A DNA stretch of 64,000 bases, taken from assembly GCF_011207455.1 (NCBI RefSeq), contig NZ_CP048877.1:2223346-2287345 (forward strand), given 5' to 3'. The position numbers were made by a program, and so were the translations under genes. The notes under the pieces are model-generated. The model worked only from the letters and a program-made list of their open reading frames with translations. It made no database searches and was not told the origin of the DNA. Shown here one piece after another: positions 46,851-54,595 of this stretch (positions are counted from its first letter, which is position 1; each line of letters begins with the position of its first letter). Source of the DNA: Thermosulfuriphilus ammonigenes (GTDB lineage Bacteria > Desulfobacterota > Thermodesulfobacteria > Thermodesulfobacteriales > ST65).

Positions 46851-47912
46851 ACGATCTAAGATCAGGTAAGCCTTTTCTGCTTCTTCTAGCTCCAGATATT
46901 CTTCTGGGGTGTGGCAGGGGGCAAGTTCTCCAGGGCCAAAGACAATGGGTTCAAGGCCGGCAGAGTGAAGATGGGCGGCATCGGTCCAGCTAGGCATTCC
47001 AGAGAAACGGGCCTCTTCCTTAAGGGCTTGACGATAGGCCTCAGCAAATTGGCGAACGAAGGGGGATTCTTTGTTCAGAGAAAAGGGCTCAGAGATGTCT
47101 TTGACTACGTAAGATACCGAGGGGTATCCATCCAGGACTTTCTTGATCTCCTCTATGACCGGGCCTGTTCCCTGGCCGGGGAGAACCCGAAAGTCAATCT
47201 CCAGGGTGCAGAGATCCGGAACCCGTAGTTCTCCATCGCCCCCAGAGATACGTTCCACATTCAGCCCTCCGGGGCCCACAAGGGGGTGTTCAGAATAAAG
47301 AAAGGGCAGTCTTTTTAGATGGCTGACCAGATCAATGGCCTTGTCAATAGCGTTCTCCCCTTCTAGATGGCAACTACCATGGGCCGACTTGCCACGAATA
47401 TGGATCTCGAATTCGACCGATCCCCCTTCAGCAATGGCTAATTTAAGCTCTGTAGGTTCAAGGACTACGGCCCAGGGGGGAAGAGGCTCTTTAGATAAAG
47501 TGGCTGATCCTTGCCCCTCCCTCTCTTCATCCACGACAAAGGCAAAGGTTACGGGTAAGGGGGCCCCTTGCCGGAGCCTTTCCTCAAGGAGGAGGATCAT
47601 GATGGCCACTCCGGCTTTGTCGTCACAGACTCCCAGACCTTCCAGACGCCCGTCCCTTATCCGAGGGGGAAATACTCCCAGCCAGTGAGGGACGGTGTCC
47701 ACGTGGGCGGTGATGAGAAGGCGGTTGTCGGGAGATTCGTTGGCCAGAAGGTTGTAGAAACGGTCTGGTACCATCTGGCGTCGCAGGGGAATATTAAGTG
47801 GCTTTAGCCGGTTCCAGATGAACTCCAGAATAGCCCCTTCCTGACCACTGGGGCTAGGGATAGAGGCCAAAGTGAAAATGAGGTCTCGAAGCTTTTCTCT
47901 CAGGTGGTTCAT
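46827..47912 (-). CDS. M20-family metallopeptidase (DapE/ArgE-like)
   Basis: 361 residues. Di-zinc hydrolase signatures: LLITAHVDTVPHW (first metal His and Asp), GVCDDKAGVAIMILLLEE (bridging Asp), VVDEEREGQGS (catalytic Glu pair), and the C-terminal ligand in ELAPCHTPEEYLELEEAEK. The dimerisation (lid) domain lies at about 170-280. Likely a succinyl-diaminopimelate desuccinylase, acetylornithine or LysW-type deacylase, or dipeptidase; the neighbours do not settle it. Confidence 0.88.
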   Translation of the reverse strand: MNHLREKLRDLIFTLASIPSPSGQEGAILEFIWNRLKPLNIPLRRQMVPDRFYNLLANESPDNRLLITAHVDTVPHWLGVFPPRIRDGRLEGLGVCDDKAGVAIMILLLEERLRQGAPLPVTFAFVVDEEREGQGSATLSKEPLPPWAVVLEPTELKLAIAEGGSVEFEIHIRGKSAHGSCHLEGENAIDKAIDLVSHLKRLPFLYSEHPLVGPGGLNVERISGGDGELRVPDLCTLEIDFRVLPGQGTGPVIEEIKKVLDGYPSVSYVVKDISEPFSLNKESPFVRQFAEAYRQALKEEARFSGMPSWTDAAHLHSAGLEPIVFGPGELAPCHTPEEYLELEEAEKAYLILDRLIDLLAG

Positions 47913-48133
47913 TTAAGAATTATTCCTTTAATTTTTAGATGGATCGATACCTAAATTGTTTGAATTCTCTTGATCTTAAAGCCCTTGGGGAAAGCCTATT
48001 ACTTTTTAGGTCATCAGGGGCCCGTCTTTGGCGAATGCCCATCTGGGCCGTTAAATTTCCCCCTTTATCAACTCCCCGGATATCTTCTTGCCAGTGAAGA
48101 CCTGGCCTTTAATACCCCCAATCCTTCTTAGAA

Positions 48134-48160
48134 AACATCTTTTTTCAAAAAAAAGATGTT
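48134..48160. terminator. Perfect 12-bp hairpin, T/A-rich lower part
   Basis: AACATCTTTTTT and its exact complement AAAAAAGATGTT are separated by three bases. It is symmetrical, so it could work on either strand, but it lacks a GC-rich stem and is 220 bases from the nearest gene. It may end an unannotated small transcript. Confidence 0.35.
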
Positions 48161-48412
48161 CGATAATCAGACGGCCGAGGGTCAAGTTTGTTTTTAGCGG
48201 GAGTATAGTCTGAATGAAGCGGTGATCAAGCCCGTTCCCTGGAAGTTTTTATAACCTCAGCCGATCGATCTGAAAAACCATGATTTTTTAACTTGTAAAA
48301 TGTTTAGGAGTTTTTAATGATCAATATTAATGAATTATTTATAGAGAAAGAAACTAAATAAGGCTGATTTCAAAAAAGAATGAAAACAATCCTAGAAAAT
48401 TCCTCAATAAGT

Positions 48413-48430
48413 GATTAAATAGTTTTAATC
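48413..48430. promoter_or_regulatory. Inverted repeat ahead of the hybrid kinase gene
   Basis: GATTAAA and TTTAATC are separated by four bases, about 48 bases before the TTG start. It could be an operator; the binding protein is not known. Confidence 0.3.
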
Positions 48431-48477
48431 ATTTTGAGCAATATCTTGGAATTTAAAGTCTCTGGTAAGGAGGTCTT

Positions 48478-50736
48478 TTGCAGGCTCTAAAATCTCCAGG
48501 GCATTCCCTCCTTAATCTTCTTCCTGTTCATTTAGGAGCTATTAATCAAGAAGGAAAGTTTGTCCTTTGGAATCCGGCCTCCGAGAGCGTTTTTGGTTAC
48601 CGAGCCGAGGAGGTTTTGGGGCGTATGACCCCTTTTGATTTTCATGCCGACCCTGAGGAGGCCAAACTGGTACTTGAGACTACCATGGAGAAAGGCTTCT
48701 TCCGGGGGCTGGTGCGTCTGAAGCGCAAAGACGGTTCTATTTTTCCGGCTCATCTTGAGGTTGTAAGGCGGAACGATCAATCTGGGGCCTATCAGGGCAT
48801 GGTAGCGGTAGCCGTGGATCTTTCTCCATACCTTGAGGGGCAAAGAGCCGTTCAGGAAAGCGAGGAGAAGTACCGCATCGTCTTTGATAATGCCCCTCTG
48901 GGGCTTTTTTTCTTTGATAGGGAGGGAAACATCAAAACCTGCAATGATGCCCTGGTGCGTATTATAGGCTCCAGCCGTGAGGAGATCCTAAAACTCAACG
49001 TCTTTGAGCTTCCCAACCCCAAGGTGACTGCCGCAGCCAAGAGGGCTCTGTCTGGAGAACGGGCCTCCTATGAGGGAGAATACCTCTCGGTTACCAGTGG
49101 AAGACTTATTTTTATTAGGGCCGAGGCCGTGCCTGTCTATTCCCAGGGAGAGGTCATCGGGGCTGTTTCCCTGGTGGAGGACATTACCGAGCGTAAACTC
49201 ACTGAGGAAAGACTCCGCCAGAGTGAGTCTCGCCTAAGGGCCATCATTGAGGCCCTACCTGATATGATCTTCCGCCTAGACAAAGATGGAGTCTTTCTGG
49301 ACTTTCACGCCAAAGAAGAAGACAAACTCTATGTTCCTCCCCAGGAGATCATAGGGGCCAGTGTGGTTGATCTTCTGCCTCAGGGCCTGGCCCAATTGAC
49401 CTTGGAGAAAATCTCCCGGGTTCTCTCCTCTGGTCGAATGGAGGTCTTTGAATACCAGCTTCCCAGTCGATTAGGAGGCCTCTTTATTTACGAGGCCCGA
49501 TTGACCCCCTGTGGCCCGGAAGAGGTCCTGGGAATCGTCCGTGACATTACAGAACAGAAGAGAATGGAGGAGGAGATTATCAGGGCCCAGAAGCTGGAAT
49601 CGCTGGCTGTGCTGGCCGGAGGCATCGCCCACGACTTCAACAATATCCTTACGGCCCTTTTGGGCAATCTTTCTCTGGCTCGGATTTTCTCTCAAGACAA
49701 CGAGAAGGTTCAGAGGATCCTCGAAAAGGTTGAGCGCTCCTGTCTAAGGGCCAAATCCCTTACCCAGCAACTTCTCACCTTCTCCAAGGGTGGAGATCCG
49801 GTTAAGGAAGTGGTGGATCTCAAAGAGCTTATTCGGGAGGTGGCCGAGTTCGTTCTGGCCGGTTCCAATGTTGGCTATCAGTTAGATTTGGCTGAGGATC
49901 TTCTTCCGGTAGAAGTGGATCGTGATCAGATCGGCCAGGTGTTAAATAATCTCCTTCTTAATGCCGACCAGGCTATGCCCGAAGGGGGACTTATTCGAGT
50001 AAAGGCCCGCAATGTGGAGATAGATGCTGACTCCAGGCTTCCCCTTTCTCCCGGACGCTATGTGGAGATATCGGTAAGGGATCAGGGGGTTGGCATTCCT
50101 AAGAAATATTTGGACAAGATATTTGATCCCTTCTTCACCACCAAAAAGAAGGGAAGTGGCCTGGGATTGGCCACTGCCTACTCTATTGTCCGGAAGCATC
50201 AGGGCCACATTATGGTTCGCTCCCGTCCCGGGCAGGGAAGCTGTTTTTATGTCTATCTGCCGGCTACTGAAGCCACCCTGGTCCCGGGAAGGGAGGAACC
50301 ATTACTTTATCGCGGCCAGGGGCTTGTTCTCATCATGGACGATGAAGATATGGTTCGGGAAAGTCTGCGGGAGATGCTTTTTCTTTTGGGCTATGAAGTT
50401 GAAGAAGCCAGTGACGGCCGGCAGGCCCTTGAGGTCTATCAGGCCGCCTTGGCTGCCGGTCGCCCCCATGATCTGCTGATTATGGATCTTACGGTCCCTG
50501 GGGGTATGGGGGGAAAGGAGGCGGTTCGGGAGATCCTAAAAATAAACCCTCGGGCCAAGGTTATCGTCTCCAGCGGCTACTCTACCGATCCGGTTCTGGC
50601 CAATTACCAACGTTATGGTTTCTGTGGCATGATTGCCAAACCATACAAGTTGGATGAATTAAGCCAGATCATCGCCCAGGTCTTAAACAACCCCTGCAAG
50701 CCTCACCTCAATAAAGGGGAGGGCTGTGGACGATAA
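48478..50736 (+). CDS. Cytoplasmic hybrid histidine kinase, three PAS domains plus receiver
   Basis: 752 residues from a TTG start with AAGGAGG ahead. No TM helix or signal, so the signal is sensed in the cytoplasm. Three PAS domains lie at about 10-118, 128-240 and 250-362. The NtrB-type phospho-acceptor is His385 (GGIAHDFNNILTALLGN), and the ATPase has N box QVLNNLLLNADQAM, G1 VRDQGVGIP and G2 GSGLGL. The C-terminal receiver (about 617-740) has DDED and phospho-Asp670 in LIMDLTVPGG. No output regulator is next to it; the CheY-like protein at 26220-26585 is a candidate partner. The 3' end overlaps a convergent cupin gene by 29 bases. Confidence 0.92.
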   Translation: MQALKSPGHSLLNLLPVHLGAINQEGKFVLWNPASESVFGYRAEEVLGRMTPFDFHADPEEAKLVLETTMEKGFFRGLVRLKRKDGSIFPAHLEVVRRNDQSGAYQGMVAVAVDLSPYLEGQRAVQESEEKYRIVFDNAPLGLFFFDREGNIKTCNDALVRIIGSSREEILKLNVFELPNPKVTAAAKRALSGERASYEGEYLSVTSGRLIFIRAEAVPVYSQGEVIGAVSLVEDITERKLTEERLRQSESRLRAIIEALPDMIFRLDKDGVFLDFHAKEEDKLYVPPQEIIGASVVDLLPQGLAQLTLEKISRVLSSGRMEVFEYQLPSRLGGLFIYEARLTPCGPEEVLGIVRDITEQKRMEEEIIRAQKLESLAVLAGGIAHDFNNILTALLGNLSLARIFSQDNEKVQRILEKVERSCLRAKSLTQQLLTFSKGGDPVKEVVDLKELIREVAEFVLAGSNVGYQLDLAEDLLPVEVDRDQIGQVLNNLLLNADQAMPEGGLIRVKARNVEIDADSRLPLSPGRYVEISVRDQGVGIPKKYLDKIFDPFFTTKKKGSGLGLATAYSIVRKHQGHIMVRSRPGQGSCFYVYLPATEATLVPGREEPLLYRGQGLVLIMDDEDMVRESLREMLFLLGYEVEEASDGRQALEVYQAALAAGRPHDLLIMDLTVPGGMGGKEAVREILKINPRAKVIVSSGYSTDPVLANYQRYGFCGMIAKPYKLDELSQIIAQVLNNPCKPHLNKGEGCGR

Positions 50737-51049
50737 AAAGACGTAAGCTCCCGGCCCCGGTGTTCTTGACCGCGTGCTCTTCCCCGGGAGGAACGAGGAT
50801 GTAGTCTCCCGGCCCTATAGATTGCCAGGTGCCGTTGACATAGGCCACTCCCTCTCCCTCCAGCACATAGATAGAATCGGCCTGGGTTTCATGGGTGTGA
50901 ATCGGAATTTCTACCTCCGGTGAAATATCCAAAATGGAGACACTCATCGCGGGGCTTTTCTGAGCATCGATGAGCAGGGCTAATTTGACCCCGGCGAACT
51001 TGGGATGGTCCTGAAAACGGATCTCCTCAGCAGTAAAGAAGTAGGCCAT
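50708..51049 (-). CDS. Small cupin-domain protein
   Basis: 113 residues, one cupin barrel. Motif 1 contains PIHTHETQADSIYVLEGEG (two His and Glu-type metal ligands) and motif 2 has GDYILVPPGEEHAVKN with the third His. Probably binds a divalent metal; enzymatic role unknown. It starts two bases after the propeller gene stop with GGAGG ahead, so it is the third gene of the ecfT-propeller-cupin operon. Confidence 0.88.
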   Translation of the reverse strand: MAYFFTAEEIRFQDHPKFAGVKLALLIDAQKSPAMSVSILDISPEVEIPIHTHETQADSIYVLEGEGVAYVNGTWQSIGPGDYILVPPGEEHAVKNTGAGSLRLFIVHSPPLY

Positions 51050-51051
51050 GT

Positions 51052-52548
51052 TTACCTCCTGGCTTCTTTAAGCTGGCCTTTTATCTTTAGCACATGGACC
51101 TGATAGCTGCCAATCTGTCTTCCTAGTTCATCGAGATAAGGGGTCTCGCAGAGGGCCAGGAGGTTTCCGTCGGGAGAGAGGGCCAGATGGAAAAAGACCG
51201 GTCCTCTGGTGGGATAGTAGCCAATAAGCTTCTCTAAACCACCGCCAGGTCTGGTGGTTTTAAAGACGAAAACCCCGTACTGGTGGCTGGCCTCTCGGCC
51301 TCTGGCCGAAGCCCCGGCCGCCGTGGCCAGAACCTTTCCCCGCGCGTCGCTGGCCAGGCCCTGGAACCGAAAAGGGGCGGAAAAACGCCAGAGAATGTGG
51401 CCGCGGGGGTTTACCGCCCAGATGGTATTGGCGTTGGGATGGGGGCCAGCCGGTCGGTTGCCAGAGACATTCAGCCCATAGGGAATGCTTGAGGTGTCGG
51501 TCTGGAAGTAAATCTCTCGTCGGGGAGAGATAAGACTGTAACTGGACATGGCTGACACCGGAAGCCCTCCTACCATGATCGGGGTCCCTAAGGCCAAGAT
51601 CTTAGAGGGTTTTATCTTTTTTAAGTCGATGATAAAACCGCGACCGTCTGAGGTGGCTACTACGGCAAATTCCCCCTGAGGATCAACGGCCACTGATTCC
51701 CAGACTGAAACCCGATCATAGTAGGGACGAAGGGGCGGAATCCGATAACGCCCCACCTCTTTCCCCCTTTGGCCATCAAGGACATAGATGGTCCCCGGTG
51801 TGTAAGGATACTCAGGAGGTAGCTGATCAGAAGGCAGGGTGGAAACCACGGCGACTCTCAGGCCCTTTTTATCGGAGTCGGCGTAGATAAGGGAAAGCTC
51901 AGCCGGCCCTTCCCGGGGCCAGGCCCAGCGTAGGCGCCCGCTGGGGCTAAGGCGATAGACCCTCGAAAGACGTCGCCAGTAGCCTCTTTTTTTGTCTGGC
52001 CAGGAGTGAATCCCCAGGACCAGGAGGTCACCGTCCTCAAGGACTTTTAGCCGATAGCATCCGGGCTGGCGGTAGATACCGTAGATGTCTCCTTTTTCTG
52101 GAGGGGTTCCTGGGAGAAGATCGTCTGCCAGGCGGAAGCGCCACCGGGGATGGCCGTCAGTGGCCGAGACGGCATATATGAAGCCATCGGGGCTCTGCTC
52201 CCCAAAGTAGATGGTCCTCCCGTCCTGAGAGAAGGCCACCCTTTTGACCATGGCCTCGGGGATCCTTTTTTGCCAAAGAATGCGTCCGTCTTTAGTGCTG
52301 GTAACAATGAGTCGGCCAAGGAAGGTTCCTACGGCCAGAAGACCTCCATCGGGGGAGAAGGCCAGAAAGGCATCCGGGAGGTGTCCGGCCCGGACATAGA
52401 AAGAGACGTCCTCAAGGGGAATGCGGAAGAGAAGGGAGATCCCCGGAACCCTGGGGGAGAAGTTCTCTCCGGCTACGGCTCCGGAGAAGAGGACCTGGGA
52501 GAGCCAGATAGAGATCAGCAAGATTAAAACAAAAGGACCTTTTCTCAA
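51052..52548 (-). CDS. Secreted beta-propeller (WD40/PQQ-like) protein
   Basis: 498 residues from a TTG start at 52548, which overlaps the ecfT stop (TTGA) and gives a clean signal peptide MRKGPFVLILLISIWLSQVLF then GAVAG. The longer frame starting at 52620 would lie inside ecfT and is rejected. The mature part is a propeller with repeats such as LAFSPDGGLLAVGTFLGRL, VAFSQDGRTIYFGEQ and LALSPDGNLLALCETPY, interspersed with Trp-rich segments. No catalytic motif is visible. Its coupling to the ECF transmembrane subunit suggests a periplasmic role linked to transport or substrate capture (inference). I do not recognise the exact family. Confidence 0.72.
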   Translation of the reverse strand: MRKGPFVLILLISIWLSQVLFSGAVAGENFSPRVPGISLLFRIPLEDVSFYVRAGHLPDAFLAFSPDGGLLAVGTFLGRLIVTSTKDGRILWQKRIPEAMVKRVAFSQDGRTIYFGEQSPDGFIYAVSATDGHPRWRFRLADDLLPGTPPEKGDIYGIYRQPGCYRLKVLEDGDLLVLGIHSWPDKKRGYWRRLSRVYRLSPSGRLRWAWPREGPAELSLIYADSDKKGLRVAVVSTLPSDQLPPEYPYTPGTIYVLDGQRGKEVGRYRIPPLRPYYDRVSVWESVAVDPQGEFAVVATSDGRGFIIDLKKIKPSKILALGTPIMVGGLPVSAMSSYSLISPRREIYFQTDTSSIPYGLNVSGNRPAGPHPNANTIWAVNPRGHILWRFSAPFRFQGLASDARGKVLATAAGASARGREASHQYGVFVFKTTRPGGGLEKLIGYYPTRGPVFFHLALSPDGNLLALCETPYLDELGRQIGSYQVHVLKIKGQLKEARR

Positions 52549-53390
52549 AGGTAGAACCTCACCAGGGCATAAAAAGGTCTTAGAGAGGTAAGATAGAGAA
52601 TTTCCTGCTGATAGAGCCAAAAAAGTATCTTCAGACCGGCCACTCCCCCGGCGAAGACTAAAAGCCCCACACTGGCGGCCACCTCTCCCGGCCTCCAGGT
52701 AAGGCGTCGGTAGCTATTTCGGGGAGCCAAAGGATCAAAGCCCCGCGTCAGCAGGGCCTCAGCCACCTCCCTTGAGCGCCTGACCGCCCCGGCCATCACG
52801 GGCAGAATTACCTGAAGCTCGGTGATCAGGGTTTTTTTAAGGCCTCGGGCCAGGGGGCGATAACCCTTAAGCCTCATTGCTGCCCGGACATTGGCCATCT
52901 CTTCTGAGACTACAGGTAAAAATCTTATGGCCATAACGGCCAGAAAGGAGAGACCATAAGGAATGCGGAGCCCCACCAGCCCCCAGAAGAGACGGTCGGG
53001 AGGAGTGGAGAGACACAGGGCCAGTCCGGCCATAAGGCCGCTTATGAATCTAAGTGACTGGATCAGTCCGTAAAACACTCCCTGCTTATAGATGTACAGC
53101 CCTCCGATATGTAAACCGGCGATCTCAACCGGCGGCATGAGGGTCAGGATAACCGTCCGGGGAAAACGCTGATAAAAGAGCCCCTGACTGAACATAAGCC
53201 CCCAGACGGTGAAAAAAATAAAGATTAGGGCCAATCTTATCCGGGGCCAGCTAGGGCGGGCCAGAAGAAAGGCTCCGGTGGCCACTGTGGCCAAAAGACC
53301 GAGGCTAAAGGGCTGATCCAAACTTATGGCCAGCAAAGAGACCGAAAGGGTGAAGAAGAGTTTTGTTCGAGGGTCGAGATCTTTAAGCAT
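52545..53390 (-). CDS. ecfT: ECF transporter transmembrane subunit (EcfT/CbiQ)
   Basis: Coupling subunit that links an S-component to ECF ATPases. 281 residues with five or six TM helices (first at about 11-45). The long cytoplasmic coupling helices contain VRAAMRLKGYRPLARG (first Ala-Arg-Gly-like motif) and REVAEALLTRGFD (second). In the window the other ECF parts are on the plus strand at 60325-63470, so the transporter genes flank the cobN riboswitch in divergent units. Cobalt/nickel CbiQ proteins are close relatives, so substrate cannot be read from this subunit. Confidence 0.87.
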   Translation of the reverse strand: MLKDLDPRTKLFFTLSVSLLAISLDQPFSLGLLATVATGAFLLARPSWPRIRLALIFIFFTVWGLMFSQGLFYQRFPRTVILTLMPPVEIAGLHIGGLYIYKQGVFYGLIQSLRFISGLMAGLALCLSTPPDRLFWGLVGLRIPYGLSFLAVMAIRFLPVVSEEMANVRAAMRLKGYRPLARGLKKTLITELQVILPVMAGAVRRSREVAEALLTRGFDPLAPRNSYRRLTWRPGEVAASVGLLVFAGGVAGLKILFWLYQQEILYLTSLRPFYALVRFYL

Positions 53391-53523
53391 GATCCAACTG
53401 ATTAGCCAGAAAAAATTTCTACCATTTCTTATGCCCTCTTACCAGCCTTAACCATTGACAAGAAGAAAAGGGAATGTTCCCTCTTTTCTTTACTTTAGAA
53501 GAGTTCTTAAAAAGGAGGAGGGA

Positions 53524-54222
53524 ATGAAAACCAGAATAACCATTCGGGCCAAGGCTGAAGATGCCAAATTCATAGGCACCTCTATGGGGGGAGCCCTGGT
53601 GGTGCTCAAGGATGCCTTAAGTGGTGAGATCCTCAGTCGAGGAATGATAAAGGGGAGCACAGGAAATACACAACGCATTATGAAGACCCCTTGGGCAAGG
53701 GGAAATCGTCTCTCTGACGAAAAGACGGCGGCCTTTGTGGCGGAGCTTGATCTTGACGAACCCCGACTGGTGGAAATCGTTGTCCATGCCCCTTACGGTC
53801 AGCCACAGGCTTTAGCCCGGGCCAGCGTAACCACCTGGGTGGTGCCAGGTAAGGATATCCTTGGTGACGGTATTGTCATCGACTTCCCGGGACTAGTCGT
53901 CAGGGTCTGTGAGCCGCCGGCCCATACATTCCTTAAGGTTCCGGCCAGTTTGACCCTCAGGGTAAGTGTTACACCCATGTGCGGTTGTCCGGTAGATATG
54001 AAGACTTTTTGGCCCCCCGACGCCTATGAGGTGGCCACCTACCTTAAAAAAGATGGCCAGTTAAGGGAAATCCTCCCTCTTTCCTTCTGTCAGAAAACAA
54101 ATTGTTTTGCCACGGACCTTACCCTGGAGGAGACCGGAGACTACGAGTTTATCGTTTACGCCTATGATCCTAAAACAGGGAATACCGGAGTGGATAAGAC
54201 CACAGTGGTGGTTACCAAATAG
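53524..54222 (+). CDS. Unknown 232-residue protein with CGC motif next to the B12 riboswitch
   Basis: Start ATG at 53524 with GGAGGG ahead (the frame also opens at a TTG at 53455, with no ribosome site). No signal peptide or TM. The sequence suggests two beta-sandwich-like halves: ITIRAKAEDAKFIGTS to about residue 105, then VVRVCEPPAHTFLKV and the Ig-like end GDYEFIVYAYDPKTGN. Cysteines are at 129, 153, 155 (MCGCPVD), 189 and 194 (FCQKTNCF), suggesting a metal site or disulfide. I know no family name. It lies between ecfT and the cobN riboswitch, upstream of the riboswitch, and so is not under its direct control. Confidence 0.62.
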   Translation: MKTRITIRAKAEDAKFIGTSMGGALVVLKDALSGEILSRGMIKGSTGNTQRIMKTPWARGNRLSDEKTAAFVAELDLDEPRLVEIVVHAPYGQPQALARASVTTWVVPGKDILGDGIVIDFPGLVVRVCEPPAHTFLKVPASLTLRVSVTPMCGCPVDMKTFWPPDAYEVATYLKKDGQLREILPLSFCQKTNCFATDLTLEETGDYEFIVYAYDPKTGNTGVDKTTVVVTK

Positions 54223-54228
54223 AAAAAC

Positions 54229-54256
54229 TTGACATGAGATTCCCTTCTGGTATCTG
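54229..54256 (+). promoter_or_regulatory. Probable promoter of the cobN operon
   Basis: TTGACA (54229-54234), 16 bases, TATCTG (54251-54256), directly after the preceding stop codon and about 25 bases before the riboswitch. It would start the B12-controlled transcript. Confidence 0.5.
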
Positions 54257-54282
54257 GCTTTAAAAAACTGTTTTCCCTTAAG

Positions 54283-54475
54283 GCCCGGGTGCCTCTTTTA
54301 AGGGGAGGTTAAACGGGAAGTCCGGTGCAAGTCCGGCGCTGGCCCGCAACCGTGACCGGGGACGAACGCCGCTAGGCCCGGAGGGGCAAGCCTTCGGGTG
54401 ACAGGCCACTGGGGCCGGAAGGCCCCGGGAAGGCGCGGCAAGTAGGTTGATCCGGAAGCCGGGAGACCGGCCCGC
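54283..54475 (+). ncRNA. Cobalamin (adenosylcobalamin) riboswitch
   Basis: The aptamer landmarks are all visible in order: GGGAAGTCCGGTGCAAGTCC, the GGCCCGCAACCGTG core, a GC-rich variable arm, and the B12-box-type end GAAGCCGGGAGACCGG at 54455-54470. It lies 120 bases before cobN with no gene between. When cobalamin binds, it should shut off the cobN to EcfA run. The expression platform (54476-54595) is C/T-rich and I could not assign terminator or ribosome-site sequestration with confidence. Confidence 0.92.
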
Positions 54476-54595
54476 GGCCTTTCTAAACGAAGGGAGCGGG
54501 CTTCGAGGCTTAAGGCCCTCTCCTGAACGGGGCTCCTGTCAGTCTCCTTTCAGGCCACGCCTCCTGCCCCTCCCAGGTGCTTACGGGAGAACCTA

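Larger units (their letters stand above)
47913..48477. other. 565-base noncoding region upstream of the hybrid kinase
   Basis: The longest gene-free stretch in the window. It holds a perfect 12-bp hairpin (48134-48160) and a 7-bp inverted repeat GATTAAA/TTTAATC (48413-48430) shortly before the kinase. The left half is moderately GC-rich, the right half AT-rich. No tRNA-like fold or ORF with a ribosome site was found; a small RNA cannot be excluded. Confidence 0.5.

Noticed and set aside
53455..53523. Upstream TTG start of the CGC-motif protein
   Set aside because: No ribosome site; GGAGGG precedes the internal ATG at 53524.
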